Positions 43,957 to 53,313 of a DNA stretch of 64,000 nucleotides are shown in pieces. The translations under genes were made by a program, and so were the position numbers. Positions within the stretch are counted from its first letter, which is position 1. Each line of letters opens with the position of its first letter. The stretch is from an uncultured Flavobacteriaceae bacterium (GTDB lineage Bacteria; Bacteroidota; Bacteroidia; Flavobacteriales; Flavobacteriaceae): positions 230,465-294,464 of the forward strand of contig CANLQD010000006.1 in NCBI GenBank assembly GCA_947493175.1, read 5' to 3'. The notes beneath the pieces were generated by a model that did no database searches, was not told where the DNA came from, and worked only from the letters and a program-made list of their open reading frames with translations.

Positions 43957-44538
43957 ATGCTTGGCCTAAAATTACCTACCGACCCAAGATGGGTAGACCT
44001 TGTAGAAAAGAACATCGATGAAATATTGACAGACCATGCCTACTGTGAACAAAAGGCAGCCAGTACTGCAATTTCGTTGATTGTAAATTTTCCGGAGTAC
44101 CCTGATTTGGTTACCGAAATGGTAGCACTTTCAAGAGAGGAGATGGGCCATTTTAAGATGGTACACGATCGTATTATAGCGAGAGGGAAGACACTGGGCC
44201 GCTATAGAAAGGACGAATATGTTATTGCACTGATGAAATTCTTTCCGAAAGGAGGCAACAGAACCACTCAGCTTGTTCATCGGTTGCTCTACGCGGCTTT
44301 AATAGAGGCGCGTAGCTGTGAACGATTTCGATTGCTATCGGAACAATTGACAGACAAAAACCTAGCAGATTTTTATCACAAATTGATGATTAGTGAAGCA
44401 GGACATTACACCATGTTCTTAAAATTCGCAAGACAATACGGTGACCGAGAGGAAGTAGACCAAAAATGGCAAGACTTACTGGTGTATGAGGCAGAAATCA
44501 TGAAAGACCTTGGCAAGAAAGAAACTATTCACGGTTAG
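43957..44538 (+). CDS. miaE: tRNA-(ms2io6A37)-hydroxylase (MiaE-like)
   Basis: This is a 193-residue all-helical diiron protein. Ligand candidates include the Glu of HAYCEQKAA, EEMGHF (Glu, His), IEARSCERF and SEAGHYTMF. It hydroxylates the isopentenyl group of modified A37 in tRNA. Length and motif match the MiaE family. It is a single gene, convergent with ppk1 and separated from it by repeat copy 2. Confidence 0.9.
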   Translation: MLGLKLPTDPRWVDLVEKNIDEILTDHAYCEQKAASTAISLIVNFPEYPDLVTEMVALSREEMGHFKMVHDRIIARGKTLGRYRKDEYVIALMKFFPKGGNRTTQLVHRLLYAALIEARSCERFRLLSEQLTDKNLADFYHKLMISEAGHYTMFLKFARQYGDREEVDQKWQDLLVYEAEIMKDLGKKETIHG

Positions 44539-44585
44539 GCTTCCCCCAGCTAATCACATCTGGACGTACCCACTTTCACGACTTG

Positions 44586-44680
44586 TAAACTACCTAGGGG
44601 CAAGCCCAAAAGGTATTAATAGTAAATTCAACATTTAATTTCGACGCAAGCGTCTGGGCATATAAATATCGATAATCGAA
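44586..44680. repeat. Dispersed intergenic repeat, copy 2
   Basis: AAACTACCT (44588-44596), AAATTCAA (44624-44631), TTAATTTCGACGCAAGC (44635-44651) and ATCGATAATCGA (44668-44679) occur in the same order and orientation as in copy 1 at 22471-22604. The inner hairpin of copy 1 is missing. It fills the gap between the convergent miaE and ppk1 genes and meets the ppk1 stop. Confidence 0.6.
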
Positions 44681-46759
44681 TCAAGGACGAGTGTATGCTT
44701 TTAATTTTTTCTGATAGTAATCATATTTTTCAAACTGTGAGCGCCTTTTTTTGCTATCGTTTTTGCGATAGGCATTGTCTTGTGCCTCATTAAAAATACG
44801 GGCTTTTACATTATCGTTCCAAGAGATTTCAAAGGTGTCGAGTAATTCTTGTTTCACCTCTTCATCGTAAATGGGGCATCCGACTTCAACGCGATAATCG
44901 ATATTCCTAGTCATCCAATCAGCTGAAGAAATATACATTTTGGGCGCACCGTCATTGGCAAACACAAAAAGACGGGAATGCTCTAAAAACTTATCAACCA
45001 CACTGATCGCCTCAATATTCTCGCTCATACCCTTGACACCAGGCACCAAACAACATATTCCCCTTACGATTAACTGTACCTTAACCCCTGCCCTGCTGGC
45101 TTCATACAACTTATCGACCATTCTGTATGAGGTAAAACTGTTCATTTTGATCTTTATATAGGCTTCTTTCCCTACAATTGCATTTGCAATCTCATCTTCT
45201 ATCAACTTTTCGAATACCCTTTGGGTATAATGAGGAGAAACGACCAAATGCTTGTACTTATTGATTTTGTAGGTGGTCTCAAAAAAGTCGAACACTTTGT
45301 TCAATTCCTTTAAAATGGCATCGTGTGCCGTGAACAAGGTATAATCGGTATAGATTTTGGCGGTCGACTCATTAAAATTTCCGGTGCTTATGAAACCATA
45401 ACGTTTCAAGGCACCTTCCTCTTCCCTTTCTACGACGCATATCTTACTATGTACTTTGAGTCCTGGTACCCCAAAAATAAGTTTAATCCCTTCTGACTGT
45501 AATTGTTCGGCATACTGGATATTGGCCTCCTCGTCGAATCGTGCCTGCAATTCTATTTGTACGGTTACCTGTTTTCCGTTCTTTACTGCATTGATCAGCG
45601 AGGATGCTACTTGAGAATTGTTTGCCAAGCGGTATACAGTAATCTTGATACTCCGTACTTTCGGGTCCAAAGCAGCCTCCTTTAAGAATTTAATGATGTA
45701 CGAAAATGTATGGTAGGGTGTATATTGTAAAAAATCTTTTCTTGCAATCTGTTCAAAAAGACTTCCTTCCAACGACAGCCCTTTTATCGGTAAAGGGGTG
45801 ATTTTTTGGTACAATAGATCTTCCCTTCCTAAACTTGGGAAACCCATGTAATCCCTGCGGTTATGATAGCGTCCGCCAGGGATTACACTATCTGTTTCCT
45901 CAATGTTCATCTTATCTTTCAGAAACAATAGCGTATCTTTTCCAATGCTCTTGTCATACACAAAACGAACTGGGTCTCCTATTTTACGATGTTGCACACT
46001 GGTAGAAATCTTTTCGATAAAACTTTTGCTCAAGTCGTTATCTATATCGAGCTCGGCATCTCGGGTAATTTTGATCATGTGTGCTGAGATGGAGGTATAA
46101 TCGAACATTGTAAAAATGCTATCCAAACAGTAGCGGATCAAATCGTCAAGTATAATGATATAGTTTTTGTTTTGCTTTGTCGGAAGCACAACAAAGCGGT
46201 CGATACCTTTGGGGATCTCGATCAATGCGTATTTTTTTTCAGGACCGTTTCCTCCCGATTTCAGAACCATCTTTATGGCCAAATAGGCAGCCGTATCTTT
46301 TAAAATAGGGAATTCGGTAAGGTCGTTCAGGATGATTGTCATCAACTGGGGACTCACTTTCTGCAAAAAATAATCCTTTACAAATACAGCTTGTTGTTGC
46401 GATAATTCTGTTTCTCGAATTATGAAGATGTTCTGAGTCTCGAGTTCTTTTTCAATATCCCTTAAAATTTTCAAACTTTTACTCTGCTGCCCGATACAGA
46501 TCTTGGTGATTTCTGCCAATAAGTCCTTTGCGGTCTCACCGCCCAAAACACTCTTACCACTTTTACCAGCCTCTACAATGCGCTTTACAGTTGCATATCG
46601 CACTTTAAAAAACTCATCTAGATTATTTGAAAAGATTCCTAGAAAACGTAGTCTTTCGATCAGAGGCACATGTTTATCGGCGCTTTCTTGTAGAACACGT
46701 TCGTTGAATCGAAGCCAACTGATCTCACGATTGATATATTGATTTTTTGTCTTGATCAT
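44681..46759 (-). CDS. ppk1: Polyphosphate kinase 1
   Basis: This is a 692-residue PPK1 of normal length, starting INREISWLRFNERVLQES and LGIFSNNLDEFFKVRYA. The two catalytic His are in KVHSKICVV and LEHSRLFVF. It makes polyphosphate from ATP. Its ATG immediately follows the region of the sixA stop with no gap (sixA stop at 46760). Confidence 0.96.
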   Translation of the reverse strand: MIKTKNQYINREISWLRFNERVLQESADKHVPLIERLRFLGIFSNNLDEFFKVRYATVKRIVEAGKSGKSVLGGETAKDLLAEITKICIGQQSKSLKILRDIEKELETQNIFIIRETELSQQQAVFVKDYFLQKVSPQLMTIILNDLTEFPILKDTAAYLAIKMVLKSGGNGPEKKYALIEIPKGIDRFVVLPTKQNKNYIIILDDLIRYCLDSIFTMFDYTSISAHMIKITRDAELDIDNDLSKSFIEKISTSVQHRKIGDPVRFVYDKSIGKDTLLFLKDKMNIEETDSVIPGGRYHNRRDYMGFPSLGREDLLYQKITPLPIKGLSLEGSLFEQIARKDFLQYTPYHTFSYIIKFLKEAALDPKVRSIKITVYRLANNSQVASSLINAVKNGKQVTVQIELQARFDEEANIQYAEQLQSEGIKLIFGVPGLKVHSKICVVEREEEGALKRYGFISTGNFNESTAKIYTDYTLFTAHDAILKELNKVFDFFETTYKINKYKHLVVSPHYTQRVFEKLIEDEIANAIVGKEAYIKIKMNSFTSYRMVDKLYEASRAGVKVQLIVRGICCLVPGVKGMSENIEAISVVDKFLEHSRLFVFANDGAPKMYISSADWMTRNIDYRVEVGCPIYDEEVKQELLDTFEISWNDNVKARIFNEAQDNAYRKNDSKKRRSQFEKYDYYQKKLKAYTRP

Positions 46760-47245
46760 TTATCGGATGTGCTTTGGAAAAATGGTTTGAACAGTGGTTC
46801 CTTTTTCTATTTTCGACCAACTGTCGACATCAAATTGAATGTGTACCAAACCACTGGTAGGAACATTATCAATATAGGTATTTCCCAACAGATTAGCAAT
46901 GTAGGTGAAAGCATGGTTATGCCCAAAAACCATGATGGTATTCATTTCATCGTTGAGCGACTTTAGGAGCTGAAGCACCTCATCTCCCGAAAAATCATAT
47001 AATAATTCGGTTATCTGAAGTGCATCCATGTCATACGCCAACTGTCTTAAAAAAATCATACAGGTATGAAGCGCCCGATTGGCCGGACTCGAAAAAACGT
47101 GGTCTATTTGTAGCCCCTGGCCGTATAATCTCCCAGAGACCAGAATTGCATCGTTAATGCCACGCTCTAAAAGCGGACGATCTTTGTCACTTACACTGTA
47201 TTCCCAAGAAGACTTGCCATGCCGTACCAAAATGAGTTGTTTCAT
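46760..47245 (-). CDS. sixA: SixA-like histidine phosphatase
   Basis: This 161-residue phosphoglycerate-mutase-fold protein has the RHG catalytic motif (LVRHGKSSW) at residue 8-10 and a second catalytic GHNHAFT. It is thought to dephosphorylate phosphohistidine in phosphorelay proteins; the target is unknown here. It is adjacent to ppk1 with no intervening base. Confidence 0.87.
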   Translation of the reverse strand: MKQLILVRHGKSSWEYSVSDKDRPLLERGINDAILVSGRLYGQGLQIDHVFSSPANRALHTCMIFLRQLAYDMDALQITELLYDFSGDEVLQLLKSLNDEMNTIMVFGHNHAFTYIANLLGNTYIDNVPTSGLVHIQFDVDSWSKIEKGTTVQTIFPKHIR

Positions 47246-47316
47246 ATTGCGTGTTTTTTGAGGTGGGTGATCCTTAGCGGTTCATCTTAATTGGACAACT
47301 TTGATATACTGCTAAA

Positions 47317-47964
47317 TCAGGGTGCCAAACGTTCTATTTTCCAATCCATATCACTTTGCAAACTGTAACGAATACGGTCGTGCAACCTATTCGGACGCCC
47401 TTGCCAAAACTCAATGGATATGGGCTTTACGATATAACCGCCCCAAAAATCCGGTCTCTCTATTTCTTTGTTTTCATAGGCTTTTTCCAAGGCTTTTAAT
47501 TTTTCTTCCAATACCTCGCGTGAAGTAATCACAGCACTCTGATTCGATACGATAGCACCCAATTTACTACCTTCCGGTCTGGATTCGAAGTAACCATCGG
47601 ACAGGTTTTCAGGAATCTTCTCAGCTTTTCCCTTTACGATTACCTGCCTTTCCATATTAGGCCAAAAGAAAGAAATACAGACATTTGGATTTTGATCAAT
47701 GGCCATTCCTTTCTCACTAGTATAATTCGTATAGAATATGAAGCCCTCATACGTGTACTTTTTAAGTAGCACCACCCTACTTTTCGGAAAATTATCGATA
47801 CCGATCGTGCTTAATGTCATCGCATTGGGTTCGTCTACACCATCTGAAGCCTCTACTTCGTAGAACCACTTCTGAAATAGTTGTATGGGGTTGTCCGAAA
47901 TCGTATCTTCCGTCAACGCACTTTTTTCATACGTTTTTCTATAATTACTCAAATCTTTTTGCAT
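47317..47964 (-). CDS. pdxH: Pyridoxamine 5'-phosphate oxidase
   Basis: This is a 215-residue PdxH of normal length, with FMN-binding region SRVVLLKKYTYEGFIFYTNY and C-terminal EFWQGRPNRLHDR. It oxidises pyridoxine and pyridoxamine 5'-phosphate to PLP. The 71 bases to sixA show no terminator, so they may share a transcript. Confidence 0.95.
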   Translation of the reverse strand: MQKDLSNYRKTYEKSALTEDTISDNPIQLFQKWFYEVEASDGVDEPNAMTLSTIGIDNFPKSRVVLLKKYTYEGFIFYTNYTSEKGMAIDQNPNVCISFFWPNMERQVIVKGKAEKIPENLSDGYFESRPEGSKLGAIVSNQSAVITSREVLEEKLKALEKAYENKEIERPDFWGGYIVKPISIEFWQGRPNRLHDRIRYSLQSDMDWKIERLAP

Positions 47965-48091
47965 CGAAAAGGGCTCTATAGTTAAGATAGGTAAAGTTCA
48001 AAAAAAGAAATGAACCTATAAAGCGGTTTGGAAATATTTCAATAAAAAAACATTGAAAAATAAAGCTATTCTTAGCGTATTTAGGGCGTTA

Positions 48092-48997
48092 TCAAAACTC
48101 GAACAGTTTCCCGTCCTCAGCGAGCTCAACATTTGGAAAAACCGTCTGTGCCTGATCTTTAAAAAGATCAATAGACTTGTATCTGGTAGAGTAATGCCCA
48201 AGAATCAAGGTACCTACTTTCGCTTCCTTCGCAATCATAGCCGCCTCCCGTGCGGTCGCATGCTTTGTTTTACCTGATAAATGGGCTTCTGTATCGAGAA
48301 AAGTAGACTCATGATAGAGCACATCTACACCTTCAATTTGCGGTACCAATTCGGGTTTATATGCGGTATCACTGCAAAAGGCATAACTTTTAGGTTTGGG
48401 GGGATCATCTGTAAGTTCCTTGTTAGGTACCAAAGTGCCATCATCGAGCAGTATATCTTTTCCGTTCTTAATATTTCTAAAATACGCTTTGTTAACGTTA
48501 TACTTGCCTACGGCCTCGATATTCAACTTGCGCTCCGATGGTTTCTCTTTAAAAAGAAAGCCATTTGTATAAATGCGATGGTCTAGCGGTATGGTTTCAA
48601 CCGATACTTTGTCGTCCTCGAAAATAACCTCCGAGGTTGTACCGGTAAGCTCGTGAAAAACCAGTTGGTAGTTCGTCCAGGAGTCCCCCAATTTCATTAA
48701 AAGGGTAATCGCTTCCTTAATTCCTTTGGGTCCATATACATGAAGGTCTTTTTGTCTGCCCAGAAGCCGAAAGGTTGAAATAAGTCCTGGAAGCCCGAAA
48801 AAGTGATCGCCGTGCAAATGGGAAATAAAAATATGATCTATTCTCGAAAACTTGATCTTATTTTTCCTGAGTTGCACCTGTGTTCCCTCCCCACAGTCGA
48901 TTAAAAAGAGTTTATTCCTAATCTCTAAAACTTGGGAAGTAGGGTTTGTAAGTGTTCTTGGAGTAGCGGCATAACATCCTAGTATATGAAGTCTCAT
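48092..48997 (-). CDS. rnz: Ribonuclease Z
   Basis: This 301-residue metallo-beta-lactamase-fold protein has the HxHxDH motif (ISHLHGDHFFGLPGL), the AFCSDTAY and HESTFL segments and a late HYSTRY metal ligand. It matures the tRNA 3' end. A STAS-like gene precedes it on the same strand. Confidence 0.95.
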   Translation of the reverse strand: MRLHILGCYAATPRTLTNPTSQVLEIRNKLFLIDCGEGTQVQLRKNKIKFSRIDHIFISHLHGDHFFGLPGLISTFRLLGRQKDLHVYGPKGIKEAITLLMKLGDSWTNYQLVFHELTGTTSEVIFEDDKVSVETIPLDHRIYTNGFLFKEKPSERKLNIEAVGKYNVNKAYFRNIKNGKDILLDDGTLVPNKELTDDPPKPKSYAFCSDTAYKPELVPQIEGVDVLYHESTFLDTEAHLSGKTKHATAREAAMIAKEAKVGTLILGHYSTRYKSIDLFKDQAQTVFPNVELAEDGKLFEF

Positions 48998-49134
48998 AGG
49001 CTACCGCTGTACTTTAAGATTCATCGAATCGCCTACTCTTTGCCGATGTTCACGGGAGAAGTAGATTTCAAAATGGTGGTCGGGAGTTGGCATGTTGCCC
49101 CGATACAACGCTATCCTACGAAACCGCTTGAATA

Positions 49135-49467
49135 TCATATTCCCAAATCTCGTTCTATTTCCTCCATTTCTATCATATCCTTGGCTTCTTGTAGGGTTGG
49201 CACCACCATAATGGTATCTGGCACCTCGTCATACGCCACCTTATCGGTTACCAAAACAAAGGATTTATTAGATTCACGATGTGTATTCGACAACTCAAGA
49301 AATTCAAGGAGATTCCCCGGTGTGAGTTCTGAAAAGGAAAAGAGATTAATGACCAAATGGTCGTTCTTAATATTTGAATAGGCATTGTTCAAATTTTCAA
49401 GAAACTTTGACAGTTCAATATTTTCCTGAAAAACGACCGTGGTATTGCCGTATTTGTCAAAAATCAT
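49135..49467 (-). CDS. STAS-like small protein upstream of rnz
   Basis: This 110-residue cytoplasmic protein has an alternating strand-helix pattern and LLEFLELSNTHRESNKSFVLV, resembling a STAS fold. It is often found upstream of rnz in Flavobacteriia and is sometimes mislabelled as ribonuclease Z. No phosphorylatable Ser of classical anti-sigma antagonists is clear. Its start is six bases from the pyrB stop region. Confidence 0.65.
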   Translation of the reverse strand: MIFDKYGNTTVVFQENIELSKFLENLNNAYSNIKNDHLVINLFSFSELTPGNLLEFLELSNTHRESNKSFVLVTDKVAYDEVPDTIMVVPTLQEAKDMIEMEEIERDLGI

Positions 49468-49473
49468 ATGGTT

Positions 49474-50400
49474 CTATTTTATTTTTGATGCCAATAAATA
49501 CATGACCGCCATGCGAATAGCAACACCGTTTTCGACCTGATCCAATATAATGGATTGTTTGGAATCGGCCACATCGCTGGTTATTTCTACCCCGCGATTG
49601 ATAGGCCCCGGATGCATGATAACAATATCTTTCTCCAAACTATTCAACAGTGTCTTATTGACCCCAAACTGCTGGGTATATTCACGGGTAGTCGGGAAGT
49701 AGCTGATATCGAGTCGTTCGTTTTGTATGCGCAACATATTGGCCACATCGCACCAATTCAACGCCTTCCTTAAATCGGTCTCTATCCCTACGCCCAAAGA
49801 CTCTATATATCTTGGTAATAAGGTCCTTGGTCCGCATACCTTTACTTCTGCCCCCTGTAATTTTAAGGCAAAAATATTTGAGAGGGCTACACGAGAATGT
49901 AAAATATCGCCTACGATGACCACTTTTTTCCCTGAAACATCACCCAATCGTTCTCGAATCGAATAGGAATCGAGCAGTGCCTGGGTCGGATGTTCATGGG
50001 CGCCGTCTCCCGCATTGATAATGGCCGCATCAACATGTTTCGACAAAAAGATACCGGCCCCTGGGTTTGGATGTCGCATTACGACCATATCCACTTTCAT
50101 CGAAAGTATATTGTTTACCGTATCGATAAGGGTTTCCCCTTTTTTTACGGATGACTGGGAAGCCGAAAAGTTGATGACATCGGCAGATAATCGTTTTTCA
50201 GCAAGTTCGAATGAGAGCTTTGTACGTGTGCTGTTCTCAAAAAAGATATTGGCAATGGTAATATCCCGTAGCGAAGGAACCTTCTTGATAGAGCGGTTAA
50301 TGACTTCCTTGAAATTATCAGCGGTCTCAAAAATGAGTTGAATATCTTTTTCATTAAGATACTTTATTCCCAATAAGTGTTTTACACTCAGTTCACTCAT
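49474..50400 (-). CDS. pyrB: Aspartate carbamoyltransferase catalytic subunit
   Basis: This 308-residue protein carries the carbamoyl-phosphate motif ENSTRTKLSFE, GDGAHEHPTQALLD and the HPGPINRG aspartate site. It performs the committed step of pyrimidine synthesis. It follows pyrR after 66 bases on the same strand. No regulatory PyrI subunit is present. Confidence 0.97.
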   Translation of the reverse strand: MSELSVKHLLGIKYLNEKDIQLIFETADNFKEVINRSIKKVPSLRDITIANIFFENSTRTKLSFELAEKRLSADVINFSASQSSVKKGETLIDTVNNILSMKVDMVVMRHPNPGAGIFLSKHVDAAIINAGDGAHEHPTQALLDSYSIRERLGDVSGKKVVIVGDILHSRVALSNIFALKLQGAEVKVCGPRTLLPRYIESLGVGIETDLRKALNWCDVANMLRIQNERLDISYFPTTREYTQQFGVNKTLLNSLEKDIVIMHPGPINRGVEITSDVADSKQSIILDQVENGVAIRMAVMYLLASKIK

Positions 50401-50466
50401 TTTTTATCGGTTATCACTTCATAGTTTTCTTGGCGGTGTCGGTATCTCCGTATACGCTTTCTTTGG

Positions 50467-51018
50467 TCATCTATCTATCAAATAAATGGCATCTTCCCCG
50501 TCGTTCTCTTCCCACATCACCTTTACCTTCTCTTGGTTGATAGCATCTACCTGACGGCCGCGATAATTGGGCTGAATAGGCAAATGCCTACTGAACCTTC
50601 GATCGATCAAAGTCAATAATTCTATTTCGGAGGGGCGCCCGAACGATTGAATCGCCGTTAAAGCAGCCCGAATACTTCTTCCAGTATAAAGTACATCGTC
50701 TATAAGCACCACTTTTTTATCCTCGACCAAAAAATCGATTTTGGTCTGCGTTGCAGAAAGGGTTTTATCCCCACGGCGAAAGTCGTCCCTGTAAAAAGTA
50801 ATATCCAGAAAACCGATATCAATATGTTTTACACCGTATGCTGACCTTAGAATCTTATCAAGTCTTTGAGCTACGTAGGTACCCCTGGGTTGCATGCCGA
50901 TCAATACGGTGTTTTTGAAATCCAAATGGTTTTCAAGAAGCTGGCACGCCAAACGATGAAGTATGATGTTTATCTCTTTGGAGGAAAGCAATACTTTTTG
51001 ACCCATGGGTTCTGACAT
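50467..51018 (-). CDS. pyrR: PyrR bifunctional regulator / uracil phosphoribosyltransferase
   Basis: This 183-residue protein, starting MSEPMGQKVLLSSKEI, has the PRPP-binding motif VVLIDDVLYTGRSIRAAL and RPSEIELLTLIDR. Members bind pyr mRNA in Gram-positives; no attenuator hairpin is visible here, so the enzyme role may dominate. The start ATG 51018 is supported by a -7 element 17 bases upstream; the longer frame to 51099 would pass the promoter. Confidence 0.92.
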   Translation of the reverse strand: MSEPMGQKVLLSSKEINIILHRLACQLLENHLDFKNTVLIGMQPRGTYVAQRLDKILRSAYGVKHIDIGFLDITFYRDDFRRGDKTLSATQTKIDFLVEDKKVVLIDDVLYTGRSIRAALTAIQSFGRPSEIELLTLIDRRFSRHLPIQPNYRGRQVDAINQEKVKVMWEENDGEDAIYLIDR

Positions 51019-51034
51019 CAATACTTTTGAGGAA

Positions 51035-51042
51035 CAAAAATA
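51035..51042 (-). promoter_or_regulatory. Probable pyrRB promoter (-7 element)
   Basis: On the minus strand TATTTTTG matches TAnnTTTG and lies 17 bases before the pyrR ATG, implying a very short 5' leader. No exact -33 TTG is found. Confidence 0.45.
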
Positions 51043-51167
51043 GGTAATTCTCCTGAAATAGTTTTGTGTGTCTTCCAGAATGGAAATCACGTAAAACAAC
51101 CCCGATCACCGCCACCCAAACCAATATTGTTCTTTTTATCCAATACTTTTTCTACCCGTTTAATCTA

Positions 51168-51199
51168 TAAAAAAAGCCCCGATGAAATGTCGGGGCCTT
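51168..51199 (-). terminator. rpsA terminator
   Basis: On the minus strand GCCCCGA / TCGGGGC is a 7-bp perfect stem with a 7-base loop followed by T-rich DNA. Confidence 0.9.
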
Positions 51200-51223
51200 T
51201 AGTTTATGATGAAGATGAACGGT

Positions 51224-53053
51224 CTATTTCTTGCCTTCCATCTTATCCTTTAAAGCTTGCAACTGCTCATTGGCATCTCCTAATGTAGGTTTGGCCTCAT
51301 CGCTACTTGCTTTGGCTCGTTTTACTGCCGCTTTTACATTTCGAGCTTCTTCTTCTCTAAAAATAGCAGTATGGCTAGCAACTACCCTTTTAAAATCTTT
51401 ATTGAACTCGATAATCTTAAATTCGGCCTCTTCGCCCTTGCCAAGCTTTTTACCATCTTCTTTCTCTAAATGACGTTGTGGCACAAAGGCCGTGATATCG
51501 TCATTGAAATCAATGGTGGCTCCTTTATCAACAATCTCAGTGATAGCTGCTTTATGAACCGTGCCAAGTGCAAACTCGGCCTCATACTTGTCCCAAGGGT
51601 TTTCGGTCGTTTGTTTGTGACCCAAACTTAACTTGCGGCCTTCCACATCCAATTCTAACACTTCTACCTCTAATTTGTCACCTACGGTTACAAATTCGGA
51701 TGGGTGTTTCACTTTCTTTGTCCATGAGAGGTCCGAAATATAAATCAGTCCGTCGATACCTTCCTCCAACTCGACAAACACACCAAAGTTGGTAAAGTTC
51801 CGAACGATACCGGTATGTCTTGAACCTACAGGATACTTAGAAGTAATATCGGTCCATGGGTCTGGCGTCAATTGCTTCACGCCCAACGACATTTTACGAT
51901 CTTCGCGATCCAAGGTCAATACAACGGCTTCAATTTCATCACCTACTTTCACAAAATCCTGTGCAGAACGCAGGTGCGTAGACCATGACATTTCCGATAC
52001 GTGTACCAAACCTTCAACACCTTCGACCACCTCGATAAAGGCACCGTAATCGGCAATAACAACCACTTTACCTTTTACCTTATCCCCTATTTTGATCTCA
52101 TCGCTCAAGGCATCCCAAGGATGTTTCTCCAATTGCTTCAATCCTAACTGGATTCTTGACTTGTTTTCATCAAAATCCAAGATAACGACGTTCAATTTTT
52201 GGTCCAGGTCTACCACCTCGTTCGGGTGATTGATCCTGCTCCAAGAAAGGTCGGTAATATGAATTAGGCCATCTACACCTCCTAAGTCGATAAAGACACC
52301 GTATGAGGTAATGTTCTTCACAACACCTTCTAATACTTGGCCTTTTTCCAACTGGCTGATGATCTCTTTTTTCTGTTCTTCGATATCGGCCTCGATCAAC
52401 GCCTTGTGGGAAACCACAACGTTCTTAAACTCATGGTTGATCTTGACCACTTTGAATTCCATGGTCTTATTAACGTACTGGTCGTAGTCTCGAATCGGTT
52501 TCACGTCTATTTGAGAACCGGGCAAGAAAGCTTCGATGCCAAAAACATCAACGATCATTCCTCCTTTGGTTCTACATTTTACAAAACCACTTACCACTTC
52601 CTCATTATCATGGGCCTTGTTGACGCGTTCCCATGCCATTATGGTACGTGCCTTTCTGTGAGATAGCACCAACTGGCCACTCTTATCCTCTCGGATATCG
52701 ATAAGCACTTCTACTTTGTCCCCAACCTTGAGACCAGGATTGTATCGGAACTCGTTCAAGGAAATAACTCCCTCTGACTTTGCATTGATATCTATAATTG
52801 CTTCACGATCGGTAAGATAGACCACAGTTCCTGTAACTACTTCCTCGTCGGCAGTATCTACGAAATTCTCAGCTACCAGTTTTTCGAACTCTTGGAGTTT
52901 GGTATCATCGACACGCTCTATACCCTGCTCGTATTTCTCCCAATCGAAGTTTTCCAAAAATTCTTTCGGATCTTGTACCGGTACCGTTTCTACTTTTTCT
53001 TCTTGTGCCGCAGTAGTTTCCTCTACTTGGGCGGTTGCTTTTTCTTCAGCCAT
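51224..53053 (-). CDS. rpsA: 30S ribosomal protein S1
   Basis: This is a 609-residue protein with an acidic N-terminal extension (to about 60) and six S1 RNA-binding domains; the clearest are domains 3-5 (VKNITSYGVFIDLGGVDGLI; VVIADYGAFIEVVEGVEGLV; VRNFTNFGVFVELEEGIDGL). It binds mRNA on the 30S subunit. The long 5' leader (about 108 bases) could be used for autoregulation, but no evidence in the sequence decides. It is monocistronic, with its own promoter and terminator. Confidence 0.97.
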   Translation of the reverse strand: MAEEKATAQVEETTAAQEEKVETVPVQDPKEFLENFDWEKYEQGIERVDDTKLQEFEKLVAENFVDTADEEVVTGTVVYLTDREAIIDINAKSEGVISLNEFRYNPGLKVGDKVEVLIDIREDKSGQLVLSHRKARTIMAWERVNKAHDNEEVVSGFVKCRTKGGMIVDVFGIEAFLPGSQIDVKPIRDYDQYVNKTMEFKVVKINHEFKNVVVSHKALIEADIEEQKKEIISQLEKGQVLEGVVKNITSYGVFIDLGGVDGLIHITDLSWSRINHPNEVVDLDQKLNVVILDFDENKSRIQLGLKQLEKHPWDALSDEIKIGDKVKGKVVVIADYGAFIEVVEGVEGLVHVSEMSWSTHLRSAQDFVKVGDEIEAVVLTLDREDRKMSLGVKQLTPDPWTDITSKYPVGSRHTGIVRNFTNFGVFVELEEGIDGLIYISDLSWTKKVKHPSEFVTVGDKLEVEVLELDVEGRKLSLGHKQTTENPWDKYEAEFALGTVHKAAITEIVDKGATIDFNDDITAFVPQRHLEKEDGKKLGKGEEAEFKIIEFNKDFKRVVASHTAIFREEEARNVKAAVKRAKASSDEAKPTLGDANEQLQALKDKMEGKK

Positions 53054-53168
53054 GTGCTGATTTCATTTGTATTCCGTGATGTTACAAGAGTTAAACGATA
53101 ACCCCGGAAGTTGTTATTTGTTTTTTTATCCAATCCTTTTTCTCTTGATTCTTCGTAAAAAAGGAGTG

Positions 53169-53199
53169 CAAAAATACACTATTTTTATGGTTTTAACAA
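53169..53199 (-). promoter_or_regulatory. rpsA promoter
   Basis: On the minus strand TTG (53199-53197), 20-base spacer, then TATTTTTG (53176-53169): an exact match to the Bacteroidota promoter. The rpsA ATG follows after about 115 bases. Confidence 0.72.
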
Positions 53200-53313
53200 C
53201 GGAAACAGGAGAAGGTTCCGTGATAGCCAGTATTTTGTTGATTTTAGAGCGAAATATGACAAGATTTACTATCTTCCCGTCGTAAATATTAACCAATTTA
53301 AAAGAGCGTAACT

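Noticed and set aside
48986..49381. Plus-strand frame between rnz and the STAS-like gene
   Set aside because: Most of it is antisense to the STAS-like gene, with no domain, no start signal and no promoter.
50401..51034. A PyrR-binding attenuator in the pyr region
   Set aside because: Promoter is only about 17 bases before the pyrR ATG and no terminator/antiterminator pair is visible in the pyrR-pyrB gap.
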